Of a stretch of 64,000 nucleotides of DNA, positions 21,327 through 33,487 are shown piece by piece; the first letter of the stretch is position 1; every line of letters starts with the position of its first letter. This DNA comes from Parus major (lineage: Eukaryota; Chordata; Aves; Passeriformes; Paridae). Both the position numbers and the translations under genes were made by a program. The notes under the pieces were generated by a model. That model did no database searches. It saw nothing but the letters and a program-made list of their open reading frames with translations, and was not told the DNA's origin. The stretch is from positions 1,475,382 through 1,539,381 of the forward strand of contig NC_031796.1 of assembly GCF_001522545.3 (NCBI RefSeq), in the 5' to 3' direction.

Positions 21327-22196
21327 GGAGCGCTCGGTGCTTTCCGGGGCCGGAGGATGCTCCCGCGCTCAGCTCCGAGCGGTGGTTGCGTTTCCCTCGC
21401 GACGAGCTCAAAGATACATTAAAAAAAAAAAGAAAAAAAAGGTATCCGGCCGGGCCATTCTTGCCCGCAGGGTTCCCGGCACTGAACCACCCCGCAGCCC
21501 CGGGAGCACTGAGGACACCGAGTCAGGAACACTGGCGGGGGGAGAAGCCCTCGAAGAACCATCCCCCAGCATTGCCAAGGCCACCGCTAAATGATGTCCT
21601 TAAGTGCCACATCCACAAGATTTTTAAATTCCTCCAGGGATGGGCATCCACCCCTACTGCCCTCGGCAGCCTATGTCTGGGCTGAATAAAGTTCCCAACA
21701 TTTCCAATATACAACCCAAACCTCCCCAGCACAACGTCAGTGACAAAGCAGCAGGGACAGTGTGTGTGACAGCAGTGACACGAGCTGGACCGTACCTCAG
21801 CTTCCTCCTGGGTGAGGTGGCACAAGACACTTCAGCAGTGGTTCATGCCCACATCTGGGGGCTGTTACACCCCAGTGAAATATTTCTGAAGGGCTGCCAG
21901 GGGATCGATCACATGGCTGGTTCTGCCCCAAGCAATCATCACCACAGTGCAGGTCCAGGACCCAGCATAACCCGGGCTGTAGAAAAGCAAAGGCTGGGGG
22001 CAACCACAGAATGCTGGGCCTGGCTCACCCTGCATCTGTGATGTCATTATGGGGCACAATCCAGAACCAGCAAGGGGGTTCAGTGCTGGATGTTTGGGGA
22101 CAACACCAGAGTGCTCCACACACCTCAGCAAGGTCCACTGCCTCTGGCTCCAACGTGGGGGATAGCTTGGCACCTACCAAATATTCATCCTCCAAC
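21327..22196. other. Intergenic region between NT5C3B and KLHL10
   Basis: Holds the edge of the NT5C3B CpG island, an A-rich run at 21420-21441, a CR1 fragment (listed separately) and presumably the KLHL10 promoter and 5' UTR. The KLHL10 frame is open well upstream of the chosen ATG (back to 22011), but that part shows no family similarity. Confidence 0.6.
21552..21738 (-). mobile_element. CR1 LINE 3' fragment
   Basis: Antisense matches to the CR1 3' coding region, including the ATTTTTAAATTCCTCCAGGG and CAACCCAAACCTCCCC segments. The fragment is 5'-truncated and diverged, an old non-autonomous copy upstream of KLHL10. Confidence 0.8.
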
Positions 22197-25100
22197 ATGG
22201 AGAGGAAGATGAGCGATAGGAGTTGCAGCATCTCCAATGAACTCCGCCTGGAAGGGAGATTCTGTGATGTGATCATCAGTGTGGATGGGGTGGAATTCAA
22301 GGCTCACAAGCTCATCCTCTCTTGCTGCAGTATCTACTTCAGGTCAGTAGCTGAAACACAAGGGGATGGGGACAAACAGCAATCCCTGATTGAGGTCACC
22401 CTGCCTCAGCACTTCTCCAGGACTTCCACCTTCACTGAACCTCTCATCAAGTCATTTCCCATAGTCCCCAGACCTCCCTGAACACCAGGATTAATCCACA
22501 TATCAGTGTCTCTAAGCCCTGGTGTCTGAGGAGCCCCAGACACAGCCTGGCCAGCCTGGCCCAGCTGCCACGGGGCAGCTTTGCCTTCCCCACACCCTGT
22601 GACTCCCTGGAGTTCAAGACCAAGTGCTGGTGCTGCACCTGGGTTGAGGCAATCCCACCCCAGTATCAATCTGGGCTGGGGGATGAACGGATTGAGACCA
22701 GCTCTGGGGAGCAGGACTTGGGGTGCTGGTGGGTGAGAGGCTGAACATGCTCTGGCTGTGGGCACTGGCCCCCAGAAACCCCCCATTGTCCTGGGCCCAT
22801 CCCCACAGCGTGGGCAGCAGGCAATGGGGGGATTCTGCCCCTCTGCTCCTCTCAGGTGAAATCCCCTGCCCTGCTGCCTCCAGCTCTGGTATGCTCCAGA
22901 GGCTGTCTCCTTTTTCAAACAACCAGCAAGTAAAACATTAATTAATAAACCATGGGGCCTACCAGAATGTCTCCCACCAGTGCCAAAACTGGTGCCCTGG
23001 AGGCAGGAGGAGCACAGGGGATCCAGGGGCAGGGTTTAATGCAGCAACATCATGTTTTTAGGACTCTGTTTACCAACTGGGACAGCGCAGACAAGATGGT
23101 CTATCAAATCCCTGGCATTTCAGCTGAAATGATGGGTCTCATCATCAATTACGCCTACACTGGGACAGTACCGATCACAGAGGACAACGTTGAGAGTTTG
23201 TTGGCTGCAGCAGATCAGTTTAATGTCATGGGCATCGTCAGCCTGTGCTGTGAGTTCCTCAGTTCCAGGCTGTGCTTTGAGAATTGCATTGGCATTTGCA
23301 GACTCACTGACTATTACCACTGCCCCGACCTGCGCGCAGCTGCCTGCGTGTACATCCTGCATCACTTCGAGGAGGTGTCCCAGGTGTCTGAGGAGTTCCT
23401 AGATCTCTCTGCTGAGGAGCTGGCACACATCATTGAGAAGGATGAGCTTAACGTGAGGCGAGAAGAAGCCGTGTTTGAGGCTGTGCTGAGGTGGATCGCT
23501 CATGACCCGCAGAACAGGAGGCAGCACATCGCCTGCTTGCTCAGCAAGGTGGGTGCAGCACAGCTTTGGAGCTGTCCCCAAAAGCTACCGAGGCCATCAG
23601 TATTAGTACTCCAACCTCCTCCTTGCATGTTTCAGGTTCGACTGGCACTCCTACAATCCGACTACTTCATGAACAACGTCAAAGCTCACGAGTACGTGAA
23701 AGACAACGCCAACTGCAAAGATCTCATCATCAGTGCCCTGTCCGAAATCTACGACCTGAACTCCTACGGCCAGAGCTCCTCAGTCAATGCCAACCCGCTC
23801 ACCCGGCCGCGCCTGCCCTACGCCATCCTCTTTGCCATCGGGGGCTGGAGCGGGGGCGGCGCCACCAGCGCCATCGAGACCTACGACGGCCGCACGGACA
23901 AGTGGCTGAACATCCCCTGGGAGCAAGAGAGCCCCGTTGCCTATCACGGCTCGGCTTATTTGAAAGGCCACGTCTACGTTATCGGTGGATTCGATGGCAC
24001 AGATTATTTCAACATCGTCAAAAGGTTTGATCCACTGCAGAAGACATGGCAGCAGGTAGCACCCATGCACTCGCGGCGCTGCTACGTCAGCGTCACCGTT
24101 GTGGACAACTTCATCTATGCCATGGGAGGGTTTGATGGGTACATGCGGCTCAACACAGCGGAGCGCTATGACCCAGACACCAACCAGTGGACCCTGATCA
24201 CCCCCATGCACGAGCAGAGGAGCGACGCCAGCGCAACCACGCTGAATGGAAAGGTAAACTAACCCCAGAGAAGAGCAGTTGGGGTTGCAGCATGAAGAAA
24301 GTTCACATAAACTTTCACTAAATTTGTATCACTTAAATTCGTAACAATTCATTAAATCCTGGAGTTACAGATGTAAAGCAGCCTGCCTGGTGTGGCAGAG
24401 ATGTGACCAGGAGAACAAAAATTCTTCTAAAGCTGCTGCCCAAATAGAGCCCAACAGCCCTTTTCCTGGCCATAGGTGCAATACCAGGCCTGTCTGCTTC
24501 ATGCAGCTTGGAAAATCAAGAGATAAAATCTTGCTGGCATCAACTTTTTCCACTGCTGCTATTTCGAACCCAGGACGACACGACCATTCCCATTCTAAAA
24601 CAAAACACCCCAAAAAATTCTGCTACACCATTCATTTTCTCTTCAACATGTTTCCTGACCAAGGGTCTAACCACCCCATTCACACTTTCCCACCTCTCCT
24701 GTCCCCCAGGTGTACATCTGTGGTGGGTTTGATGGTGATCAGTGCCTCAGCTCAGCTGAAGTGTTCAACCCCACCACAAACCAGTGGTCCCTGATCGCCC
24801 CAATGAGCAGCAGGAGAAGCGGAGTTGGGGTGATGGCGTACGGGAACCAGGTGTACGCGGTAAGGTTTGGGTGGCTGCAGTTCCCAGACCTTCAGGGTGG
24901 CCATGTGTTTACATGAGGTTTAGGGAAGTCAGGGCAGAATGGCTGATGTACTTCCCAAGAATGTTATCACCCATCACACGCTTTTGAGTATGAAAATGGT
25001 GTTTGGCAATGTTTAAGCAGCTGCAGCAAAGAACACAATTTCTGCTGCTGCCAAAAGCATCAGCAGCACAGAGCAGGGGCTTGGGCCTGTTCATCCATTG

Positions 25101-25706
25101 TTTATCCTCTCCATGGACTGCATCCAACCTCTGGAGAACTGTCAAAATTGACAGTTGCATAAAGTGCTTTGGAAAGCTCCTCAGAGAGGAGAAATAAGCA
25201 AGAGCCATGTTTGGAGATCTCGTGCTCTCTGCCATGCTCAGACTGCAGCCAGGAGCAATTCCCATCCCACTGTGCATGCCAAGATCTGGCTGAGGAAAGG
25301 CCCCTTTCAAGCTCTGTCCCTTTGGCATTCGCAGGTTGGAGGGTTTGATGGGAACAGCCGGCTCCAGAGCGTGGAAGCGTACAACCCTATCGCCAACGCC
25401 TGGCACGCCGTGCCCTCCATGCTAAACCCACGCAGCAACTTTGGCATTGAGGTGATGGACGGCCTGTTGTTCGTGGTCGGGGGCTTTAATGGGTTCAGCA
25501 CCACCGTTGCCACCGAGTGCTACGAGGAGGACACAAACGAGTGGTACGACGCCCACAGCATGGGCATCACCCGCAGTGCTGTCAGCTGCTGCGTGGTGCC
25601 AGGGCTGTCCAACGTCATGGAATACATCGCCAGGCAACACTACTACCAGCACAGCTCCTCCATGGACATCTTGTTCACCAGTTCAACTCGGAGCTCGCCG
25701 TTGTAA
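22197..25706 (+). CDS. KLHL10: Kelch-like protein 10, testis CUL3 adaptor
   Basis: Five exons: 22197-22342, 23062-23548, 23636-24253, 24710-24859, 25335-25706. Total 1773 nt, 590 residues (human 608). A BTB domain spans about residues 15-125 (FCDVIISVDGVEFKAHK), BACK about 130-235 (IEKDELNVRREEAVFEAVLR), then six Kelch repeats with GG doublets (IGGWSGG, IGGFDG, MGGFDG, CGGFDG, VGGFDG, VGGFNG). BTB and BACK recruit CUL3 and the Kelch propeller selects substrates. In mouse the gene is needed for spermatid maturation. The start MERKMS aligns with an internal Met of the longer mammalian N-terminus; upstream in-frame ATGs exist but look non-homologous. The C-terminal tail differs from mammals and ends SSTRSSPL. 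Confidence 0.95.
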
Positions 25707-25740
25707 ATAGTTCCCCTTAGCTAGGAGTCTTGTGATCAGC

Positions 25741-25854
25741 CATCATTGGATGCTTGTGTAAATAGTTCTGCGTATCTAATAAAGTCTTCTGAGCATCCCA
25801 TCATTGGATGCCTGTGTAAATAGTTCTCTTCAGGTAATAAAGTCCCCATGGCAG
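25741..25854 (+). repeat. KLHL10: 58-bp tandem duplication carrying two poly(A) signals
   Basis: Two copies start with CATCATTGGATGC at 25741 and 25799. Each contains TGTGTAAATAGTTCT and AATAAAGTC (AATAAA at 25778-25783 and 25836-25841). A third partial match, TTGTAAATAGTTC, overlaps the KLHL10 stop codon. The 3' UTR is therefore only about 100-150 bases. Confidence 0.9.
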
Positions 25855-28800
25855 CAAGGGAGTATGTTCTCTTGTTCTAAAATAGAAACAATTTTAACAG
25901 GCCAAAAGGATCATTAGGATTTCAAATTTTCAATCAACAGTACTATCCAACATGAGTATCAGCCACACCTTATACATCAACTTAAAAATCAAAAGCACAA
26001 CAGAATGCTAGAGAAATAAAAGGTTTATTTTCATTAATTCACCTCTTACAATAAACTTTAGTACAGTGTATTTAAGGTCAAGAACAGGACAGCAGGATCT
26101 GTTTCAAAGGGCCTATGACACACACTACTTTACCTCACAGGTAAGGACATGAGTGCTGCTCCCCAGGAAACTGCTGTCCCTCTGTTAATATACCAGGAGA
26201 GCAGAGCTGCTGTAACCCACAGTGACATGGACCCACGAGGAGAATCTGACTATTAATGGTCATCAAACAGCTCGTTAGTTCCACACTCTACATTCATATT
26301 AGTAACAGGGTTAGATCCTCAAGAGCACCTCTTTTATCAGATTCCACCCAGCACTGTCAAATGGGAGATGGCTTGTACCCCAACCTAAGGTGGGCAGAGC
26401 TGAAAATAAATCCAAGCCACAAACCACTTTCTTTATGCTTGCTTTTCAAAGCCCACTGGATCCTTTTACAAGGCTGTATGGGGTGCTTTGAGAAGAAAGC
26501 CAGGACACGACTCGTGTGTTTGGAGGCAGATATGAGGACAGGTGTAAAGGTGTGATTGTCCTAAGGAGGAGGAAAACTTCCCCCAATGCCCTTTGCCCTC
26601 AGTGAGGCCAGCAGTCAGCCTTCTCACCCTTACTGAACACACACTAGGATCTGCTGACAGCTGACCAGCCTCTAGAAATACATGGGAAGAATTCCCAGGC
26701 TTTTGGTTATGGGATCATTTGATAAACACCCAGCAAGCTACGGTGGTCAAGGGCACAAAAAACTGTTATGGATTCACAGGCTTGATGGCTAAACTGCAGC
26801 CAGAGCCATGAATGCAATTCTCCCAACATCTTACGTGATGCAATGGATCATTTAACCTACCAGTCACAAACCACATCAGTGCCACTGGTGCCCTGGGATC
26901 CAAGGCTAAAAAACCCCAACTGCTTAAAACTATCCCAGAACTGGCAGAGCAAACATTAGGAGCAGACAGTGCTGCTGCCAGCCCCCCTCACCCCAGAGCA
27001 CACGCAGGGACAGCACGGCACACACGGCATGCGGCTGGCACACACGGGTTACCTGTCCAGGGATGGGGCTGGGCTCACACAGGCTCTGAGTGGAGTGCTT
27101 TTAGTAAATGCCACAGCTTGTCCGTCAGCCCAGAGTCCTCCTGGGAAGTGCAATATCAGTTTTGCTTAGAAAAAGCAAGACTGCAAGCTTTATTCTTGCC
27201 TCTTTGTTGCACAGTGCCATGCATTAAATATTCAGCTCCTATTCCAACTGAAAGAACCATCTTGGTGTTTCTCCCTACAAATTGTCTGTATTTGATGACA
27301 GACTACAAGAGAGCTTGGAGAGAGCTATGGTGGTGACCTGCCACTCCCAACTGCCTGATAAATCCTTCCAGCTGGTTCAGCAGGGTGGAGGACATGAACT
27401 CCTCTCCATTGCTTTGGTGCAAAGTCTGGGAAAGTATCTTAAAATCAGCTCCTACAAATTGCCGTTACATTGATGGATTCAGCACTAGAGACATTTGCAT
27501 CACAAACTGCTGAGGAGCAGCAATTCTGCACCTACTCCAGCCAGACCTGCAAGGGTCCATGAGCTGGACTCCACAGATCAAGCCCCACCTTACAAACCTA
27601 CAGCAGCTGTCTGGGAACAGTCACCTGCAAACATCACCTTAAACTCACCTATTTCCTCTTGCAGGAAGCCAGTAGCATAGACTTCACCTGCCCCAACAAC
27701 CAAACAGGCAAAGAAAATACAACATGGTTACCACAGAGGAGTAAACTGAGACAAACTGTTCAGAATTTCAAGTTTGGTAGTTTTTTTAACTAAGGCTGGA
27801 GACTCTCTCACAAGCAAACAAGCTGTTGATATTGAAGTGACCCATGAACCACAAAGTGGAGCATTAAGGGATGTACACATTAGAGAAACCTTTACACACT
27901 GAGTGGTAGAAAGACTTACCCCAAGTTTCTGATATGATCTGGGCTGCCTGTTGAACTGGAAAAGGAGAATGAGCAGCTCAGGAAGCAAAACAATTAAGAC
28001 CAAAACAAACCCAAACCGGTTAAAAGTTCTTTGCAGAGAAGTCACCACGTCAAACCCATCAGCAAATCATTAATGAACCAAGAACACTAACAGATTTTCC
28101 AGAAAGGTTTGTCTACACAAATTTTGTAATACCCAGGTTACTCTTCCCATTCCCTTCCCTAAGATCCTGAGTTAGACTGCATGGAAAAACCTGGAACATT
28201 CAAAAGGGAAGGATGGGGAGAAAAGGAGGTAGGAAGTATGCACTGAACTGTTGGCAAATGAAAGGGTCCTGGAGCTTCTTGGCCTGGGGAGAAGGAGTGC
28301 TCAGTGGGTCAGGTAACTGAGAGGCAGGGATACTCAAAGGTACTATCCCACATTCTGCTCCCTGGGAGCACAGCAGGAAGCAATCCAGAGCCAACTTGCA
28401 TGTACAGCCACCCCAGAATGCCAAAAGGTGTTTAAATGAGCTTAAATCTCATCCCCACAGCAAGTGGGGCTATTCAGATACTTGGAGACTGAAAGCCCAG
28501 CTCTCCCCCCTGCAGGAGCACACGTGCCAGCTTGGTACGAGCTGCAGCACAACTGCTGGGAGTCCCTTGGGACAGCACAGAGGGCAAAGGCTTCTGATTG
28601 TCAGAGACAGGCTGGAAACAGCAGGGGCTCTTCCATCACTTTTCACTAGAATTAAAACATGTGCAACATTTGAGAAAAGACCTACAAGTAGCTCAGGTTT
28701 CACTCTATTCCCATTAAACAATCCCACTCTCACTGATCTGCTTTGACAGAACTGAACAACCAGTGTGGGTGGGTGGCTAATTGCTGGTTGTCACTCCTTC

Positions 28801-29544
28801 ACTCAGGCTGTTGACCCAAGTTCTTGAGTCAGACTCAAACAGACTCAAACCTGCAAATACACCTGAAAAAAATATCCACTGCCTCAATCTCTCTTTTAGT
28901 GCCTTGTGTCCAACCAATCATCCATTTATAAACAAACTCTGCAGCCTCTCTACAACACACAAATACAAAATATTTAATACACATAGAAAGATCCTGAAGT
29001 AATTTCATAAAGAAAGATTGTGCTTTTGTTTCATACAGAACTATTGCACTTGCCTCCAGCTTGGGAAAGCCAAGTACACCGACACCAATCCTGTGAAGTT
29101 TAGTCACTGAGGAGAGAATCAAAGGAATGTCAAGAGATAAGTGCAAATGAAACAGGTGCCTTCAAGCACACACAAATGTAACCACTAAATTATTAAGAGA
29201 GAGATCTTTGATTTTCCAAGTAGTACTGTTAGAGACTAACTGTACAGAAACCGTTGGAATCAAAGATCTGAGGAGAGAAGTAACAGGCTTAATGCTCCCG
29301 GAGACATTTCACAGCCCGATACAGGCTACAGCTTTTCCCTGGGCATCATTAAGGAATACTGTTGGATTCATGGAGTGTCTCAATTCCCACCCACCCTCAA
29401 CTTCTGAGCTTCTGAATTTTCAGTACACAACAGATGTTGGTTTTATGCATCAAATCCAATCCGTGCCCTCATGTCTTATAAAGACACATCAAGCCTAACA
29501 AACAGGTTTATTTTCTAGGCTCATCAGGAGTGATATTGCAGACA
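25855..29544 (-). other. Interval between KLHL10 and KLHL11, possible long KLHL11 3' UTR
   Basis: No coding exon, RNA gene or clear repeat was recognised across 3.7 kb. Minus-strand AATAAA signals occur at 29507-29512, only 33 bases past the KLHL11 stop, and at 26024-26029. Mammalian KLHL11 has a long 3' UTR, so much of this interval may be KLHL11 UTR ending near 26.0 kb. Transcript data would decide. Confidence 0.4.
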
Positions 29545-31839
29545 CTAGCACTCGATCTGGGAGCGTGGCATCCTTCGTAAGCTCAGGGAGTATCGGTGTA
29601 TCTCCTGCATCTGCCTTTCCTGCATTTGCCTTATCCTATCTTTTTGCCACATGAGATTTTGTGGCATGGGGTACCTCTGTGTTCCCTGCAGGCACCTGAA
29701 GGGGATTCTCACATGGCAGGCAGTGGCTCTGCAGCGGGGCTGTGGCATTGGGGGCAGGAGCATCCAGCGCTTCCGCTCAGCGCAGTAGCGATAGGCCTCC
29801 TTCCTGTACTGCTTGTCAATGTCATCGCTGTTCTTCCACCCCCCGATGATAAACACATCATCTTTGTAGTAACAAATAGCTGCTCCTTCAATGCTCAGGA
29901 CCTCGGGGGGCAAGGATTCTAGGATTTCATCTGAGGCCCTGTTGGAGATTTTTCCCTTGGCCTCCTCATTGTCTATGGGGTAACTTTTGGGGCAGCACGA
30001 TGCTGTGTGGTAGAAGTTGGTGTTGGCAACAGACATCTGGAAGGAGCAGTAGTTGTCAATGAGGGGCAGGGACTCCACGTCCTGCCACTGCCTGGTTTCA
30101 ACATCATATCTGATAATAACAGCCCTCAGCCCATCCTCGCTGTCGCTGTCAACCGGGGTGCGGGCAGCCACATACACAAACCGGTCCTCCACGGACACAG
30201 CTTTGACATCCCGCAGGATCTTTGGTGCCGACTCCAGGTTCAGCCATTTGTCCTGCTCAGGATTATAAATGGCCACATCCTTAAATCCTGGACTGAAATT
30301 GCCGTGTCCACCAATACTGTACAAGTTGCCTTTCACTTCAGTAAGGCCAAAGGAATGCTTCCTGGTGATTAGGTTTGAAACCTGCTCCCAAATATTTCTG
30401 TTTGGATTGTACCTTTCCACAGTCTTGGCAAACCCCGGTTCCATGGAGCCAGCCACATACACGTAGGACTCTGTCACGGCCACGGCATGCCCATCCAGGT
30501 GGTTGTGGATGTGAGGCAGGTTCACCCACCTGTCCTCATCGATGAAGTAGCCCACACACTCGCTCAGGTAGTCACCGCCCTCAGAGACGCCGCCGATGAC
30601 CATGATGACGTCCATGTTCTGGCCGAAGCGCGGCAGCAGCGCGGCAGGACAGGCGGAATGCTGCAGGTTCCCAGACTGCAGGTTCTCAGAGCGCAGGGCA
30701 TGGCTCTCCACAGCCTCAGACACCAACTTCACACAGGCCTCGTTGCTCAACACCAGGTGCTCAGATTTGACGTGGCGTGTCAGGTATGTGGGTTTCATCT
30801 GAGACAACCTTAGCAGCTTAAAGAGGTCTTCAAAATACCTCTCTCTTTCCTCAGGATTTTTCTGAACCCACTTCAAAACAGTCTCAAAGAGGATTTCTTC
30901 AGAGTCCACCGTGATCTCCGAGTCTGAGAGCCAGTCCCGGACAAGGTGAAATGGCAAAGTGTAGAACTCCTCATCTTGGATGACTTTGTGGAAGTTTCTC
31001 CTGATCATATCCTGTGCTTTGAGGGCCAGCTGATTCAGGGAATACATGTGGGCCAAGCTGTGAACTGCCACACAGTTGGAGAGGTTCAGTTTCTTCTTCA
31101 GAAACTCTCCACAGAAGTCCTTCAACCGGGTGAGCAGAAACCTGCAGGACAAACAAGGGAGTTATAGATACCTGGAGGTGTTCAAGGGCAGGTTGGATGG
31201 GGCTTGGAGCAACCTGAGATAGTAGAGGGTGTCCCTGCCCATGGCAGAGAGTGGAACGAGATGAAATTCTAAGGTCCCTTCCAACCCAAAGCAGTGTGTG
31301 ATCACCTGACGCCGTGGCCCGGCGGCCGCCAGCCCCCGCCCCGGCCGCACTTACCTGTCCGCCATCTCCAGCACCTCATGGACGTTGCCGGGGCTCACGC
31401 GGATGGTGCCGGTGTACATGAAACCGATAACGGCCTCCACCGTGTCGGGGTCGGGGCCGCCCTCCGAGCTCCACTTCTGCAGCTCCACGCGACCCGAACG
31501 CGACTCCGCGAACCCCCCCGAGAGCAGTGGTGTGAAGTACTCGGTGGCGGCGGCCAGGACGGACCGGTGCGCCCGGTACTCGCGGGCCATGCCCGCGCCG
31601 CCGAAAGCCAGCGTGATGTCGCAGTACAGGCCGTGGCGGCGCTGCTCATTCTGCCGCCAGGCCAGGTCGGAGCAGTGCGCCGGGCACCCGAACTCCTCCG
31701 CCTCAGCCTCCCCGTCCGCCGTGCCGCCGCGCGGGCCCCCGCGCTCCGCCTCGGCCGCGGGCGGGCCAGGACCGGGGCCGGGGCTGGGACCGGGCTGCGG
31801 CTGCGGACAGGCCGCGGCCGCCGCCATCTTGTCGGACAT
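29545..31839 (-). CDS. KLHL11: Kelch-like protein 11, CUL3 ubiquitin-ligase adaptor
   Basis: Two exons: 31355-31839 and 29545-31141. Total 2082 nt, 693 residues (human 708). A low-complexity Ala/Pro/Gly N-terminus is followed by BTB (about residues 50-165, with [18 protein letters not shown]), BACK (about 170-290) and Kelch repeats (about 310-650, with [17 protein letters not shown] and [15 protein letters not shown]). It ends SQIEC like the mammalian protein. It is a substrate adaptor for CUL3 E3 ligase, and human KLHL11 is a paraneoplastic autoantigen. The ATG chosen gives MSDKMAAAA; the frame is open further upstream without similarity. A 15-nt in-frame duplication near the C-terminus repeats RQMQE. 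The 213-bp intron is mostly a CR1 fragment. Confidence 0.96.
31168..31303 (+). mobile_element. CR1 LINE 3' fragment in the KLHL11 intron
   Basis: Matches the 3' end of CR1 in sense orientation: GGTTGGATGGGGCTTGGAGC, then GTGTCCCTGCCCATGGCAG, then AAGGTCCCTTCCAACCCAAA. It is antisense to KLHL11 and fills about two thirds of its only intron. The terminal short repeats are not preserved. Confidence 0.9.
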
Positions 31840-32776
31840 GGCGGGTGAGGGCGGTGCTGCCCCCTGGCGGAGAGAGAGCGTCTCTGCAGGGCAATGGCGG
31901 CGGCGCCGTGAGGGGAGCCGGGGCCAGCGCAGCGCCCGGGACCCGCCGGGACCCCGCGTCCCCTCAGCCCGCCACCCCATGAAACCCCACCTCCCCTTAA
32001 CTCGGGACCCCCGTGGATGCCCATGCTCTCAGTCCAGGAGCCCCTGGGACCTTCCGAGACTCCACGTCCCCTCACCCAGGACCCCTCGGGACTTGCCCAT
32101 AGCCCCCGTCCCCTCAGGCCTCCCCTGGATCTCCATCCCCTCAGCCCGGAGCCCTCCGGAGCCCTCCGGACCCCGCATCCCCTCAGGCCTCCCCTGGATC
32201 CCCATCCCCTCAGCCCGGAGCCCTCCGGACCCCGCATCCCCTCAGGCCGGGACACCCCCGGCTCTCCATCCCCTCAGCCCGGAGCCCTCCGGACCCCACG
32301 TCCCCTCAGCTTCCCTGGCGTGGGGGCAGCCCGGTGCTCCCGGTGTCCCGTCTGCCATCGGGGAGCTCGGGTGTCACAGACCAGACCCAGACCCCGTTCC
32401 ACGCCGAGCCTCAGGCAATCCTCATTACTTTCTTCTTCCCCATGCTCTCTCAGGAATTCTCACTCCATGGTACACAGGTATGCAGCGAGGGACTTAGCTC
32501 ATGTTTGCTAGACACACAGTGCAATTAACAGTGCAATTAATGCTGTATCAATCACAGCTACTTTGTGTCCTTTTGCTTATGCTCTACTAAATTTTATCTT
32601 TTTGACCTACACTGAAACAGGCAAGGGAAAGCCTGTATGCAGTTTGATTGCAGATGCTCAATTCATGAGTAATTGTTATTTTGTTAAATGACAACTTGTC
32701 ACACATCCCCTTAGACACTGTTTAGGGACAACTTATAGAAGCCACACATGGAAAAGGAATAAATTAGTAATGTGTA
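31840..32776. other. KLHL11 promoter side and ACLY 3' flank
   Basis: ACLY and KLHL11 are in tandem on the minus strand, with about 0.9 kb between the ACLY poly(A) signal and the KLHL11 start. The first 500 bases form a CpG-rich promoter region that passes into the minisatellite listed separately. The rest is AT-rich with no recognised feature. Confidence 0.6.
32105..32310. repeat. Degenerate GC-rich minisatellite upstream of KLHL11
   Basis: Repeats of CCCCTCAGCCCGGAGCCCTC and GGACCCCGCATCCCCTCAGG with a unit of about 60 bp, roughly three good copies. More degenerate copies run left to about 31990. It lies 270-470 bp upstream of the KLHL11 start codon. Confidence 0.8.
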
Positions 32777-32782
32777 TTTATT
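32777..32782 (-). terminator. ACLY: Poly(A) signal of ACLY
   Basis: AATAAA on the minus strand about 710 bases past the ACLY stop. The 3' UTR between is AT-rich, and no alternative canonical signal is obvious closer to the transcript end. Confidence 0.55.
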
Positions 32783-33487
32783 TGCGTTTGGTTACAATAC
32801 ACAGACAAGGAGGACACTGAAATTATTACTGAGATATTTTTGCAGCTGCAGATCACATGAGTGACAGTGCACAGAGCAGCAGTCAGAGGAAAGGAGAGGT
32901 CGTTTGCATAAATACAGACACTGGAGTACAGGGATTTCACAGTTTTCACAGCAGTATGTTACAACTTTACACTTTAAATTACTACACCAGCTTGATTAAC
33001 ATTGGTTATACATCAGCAGTGGTCCCAGGATTCAGGTACAGCCAGACCAAGGATAAGAACATGGTAAACAAATTGAAAAACAATGAACGACAAAAAAAAT
33101 CCAAAGTCATGGCTTATGGGAATGATAGGCACGTTCCCCTCATGGGAAAGGTACAGCTTGTTACCAGAGTTAGGTTCAGTAAGGCATACCTATGAGCCAA
33201 ACTCTGCCCCACAAACCCTAAATCACTTCTGGAAACAAAATGAAATGAGAATAGAAAAAATAAAAGTGTGAGAGACAGTATTAAATACAGCAGGTAACAG
33301 AGGGAATAGCACAAGTTTTGGTTTTATTAGAGTAAGTTTCTATCCTTATAAAACAGTCGCTTTGCACAGTTTGACCAGGCAGCTCGACGTCTCTGTCCCA
33401 ACAATCATCTTTACACATCACAGTCCCACTGTGGCTGTCCCCTGGCCAGGCTTCTGTCCTGGTGCATTCCAAGGCAACACCAGCTTC

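Noticed and set aside
20282..21685. 467-codon plus-strand frame through NT5C3B exons 2-3 and the gap
   Set aside because: It is antisense to proven exons, crosses the N run and then reads the 19-bp repeat; the repetitive protein is an artefact.
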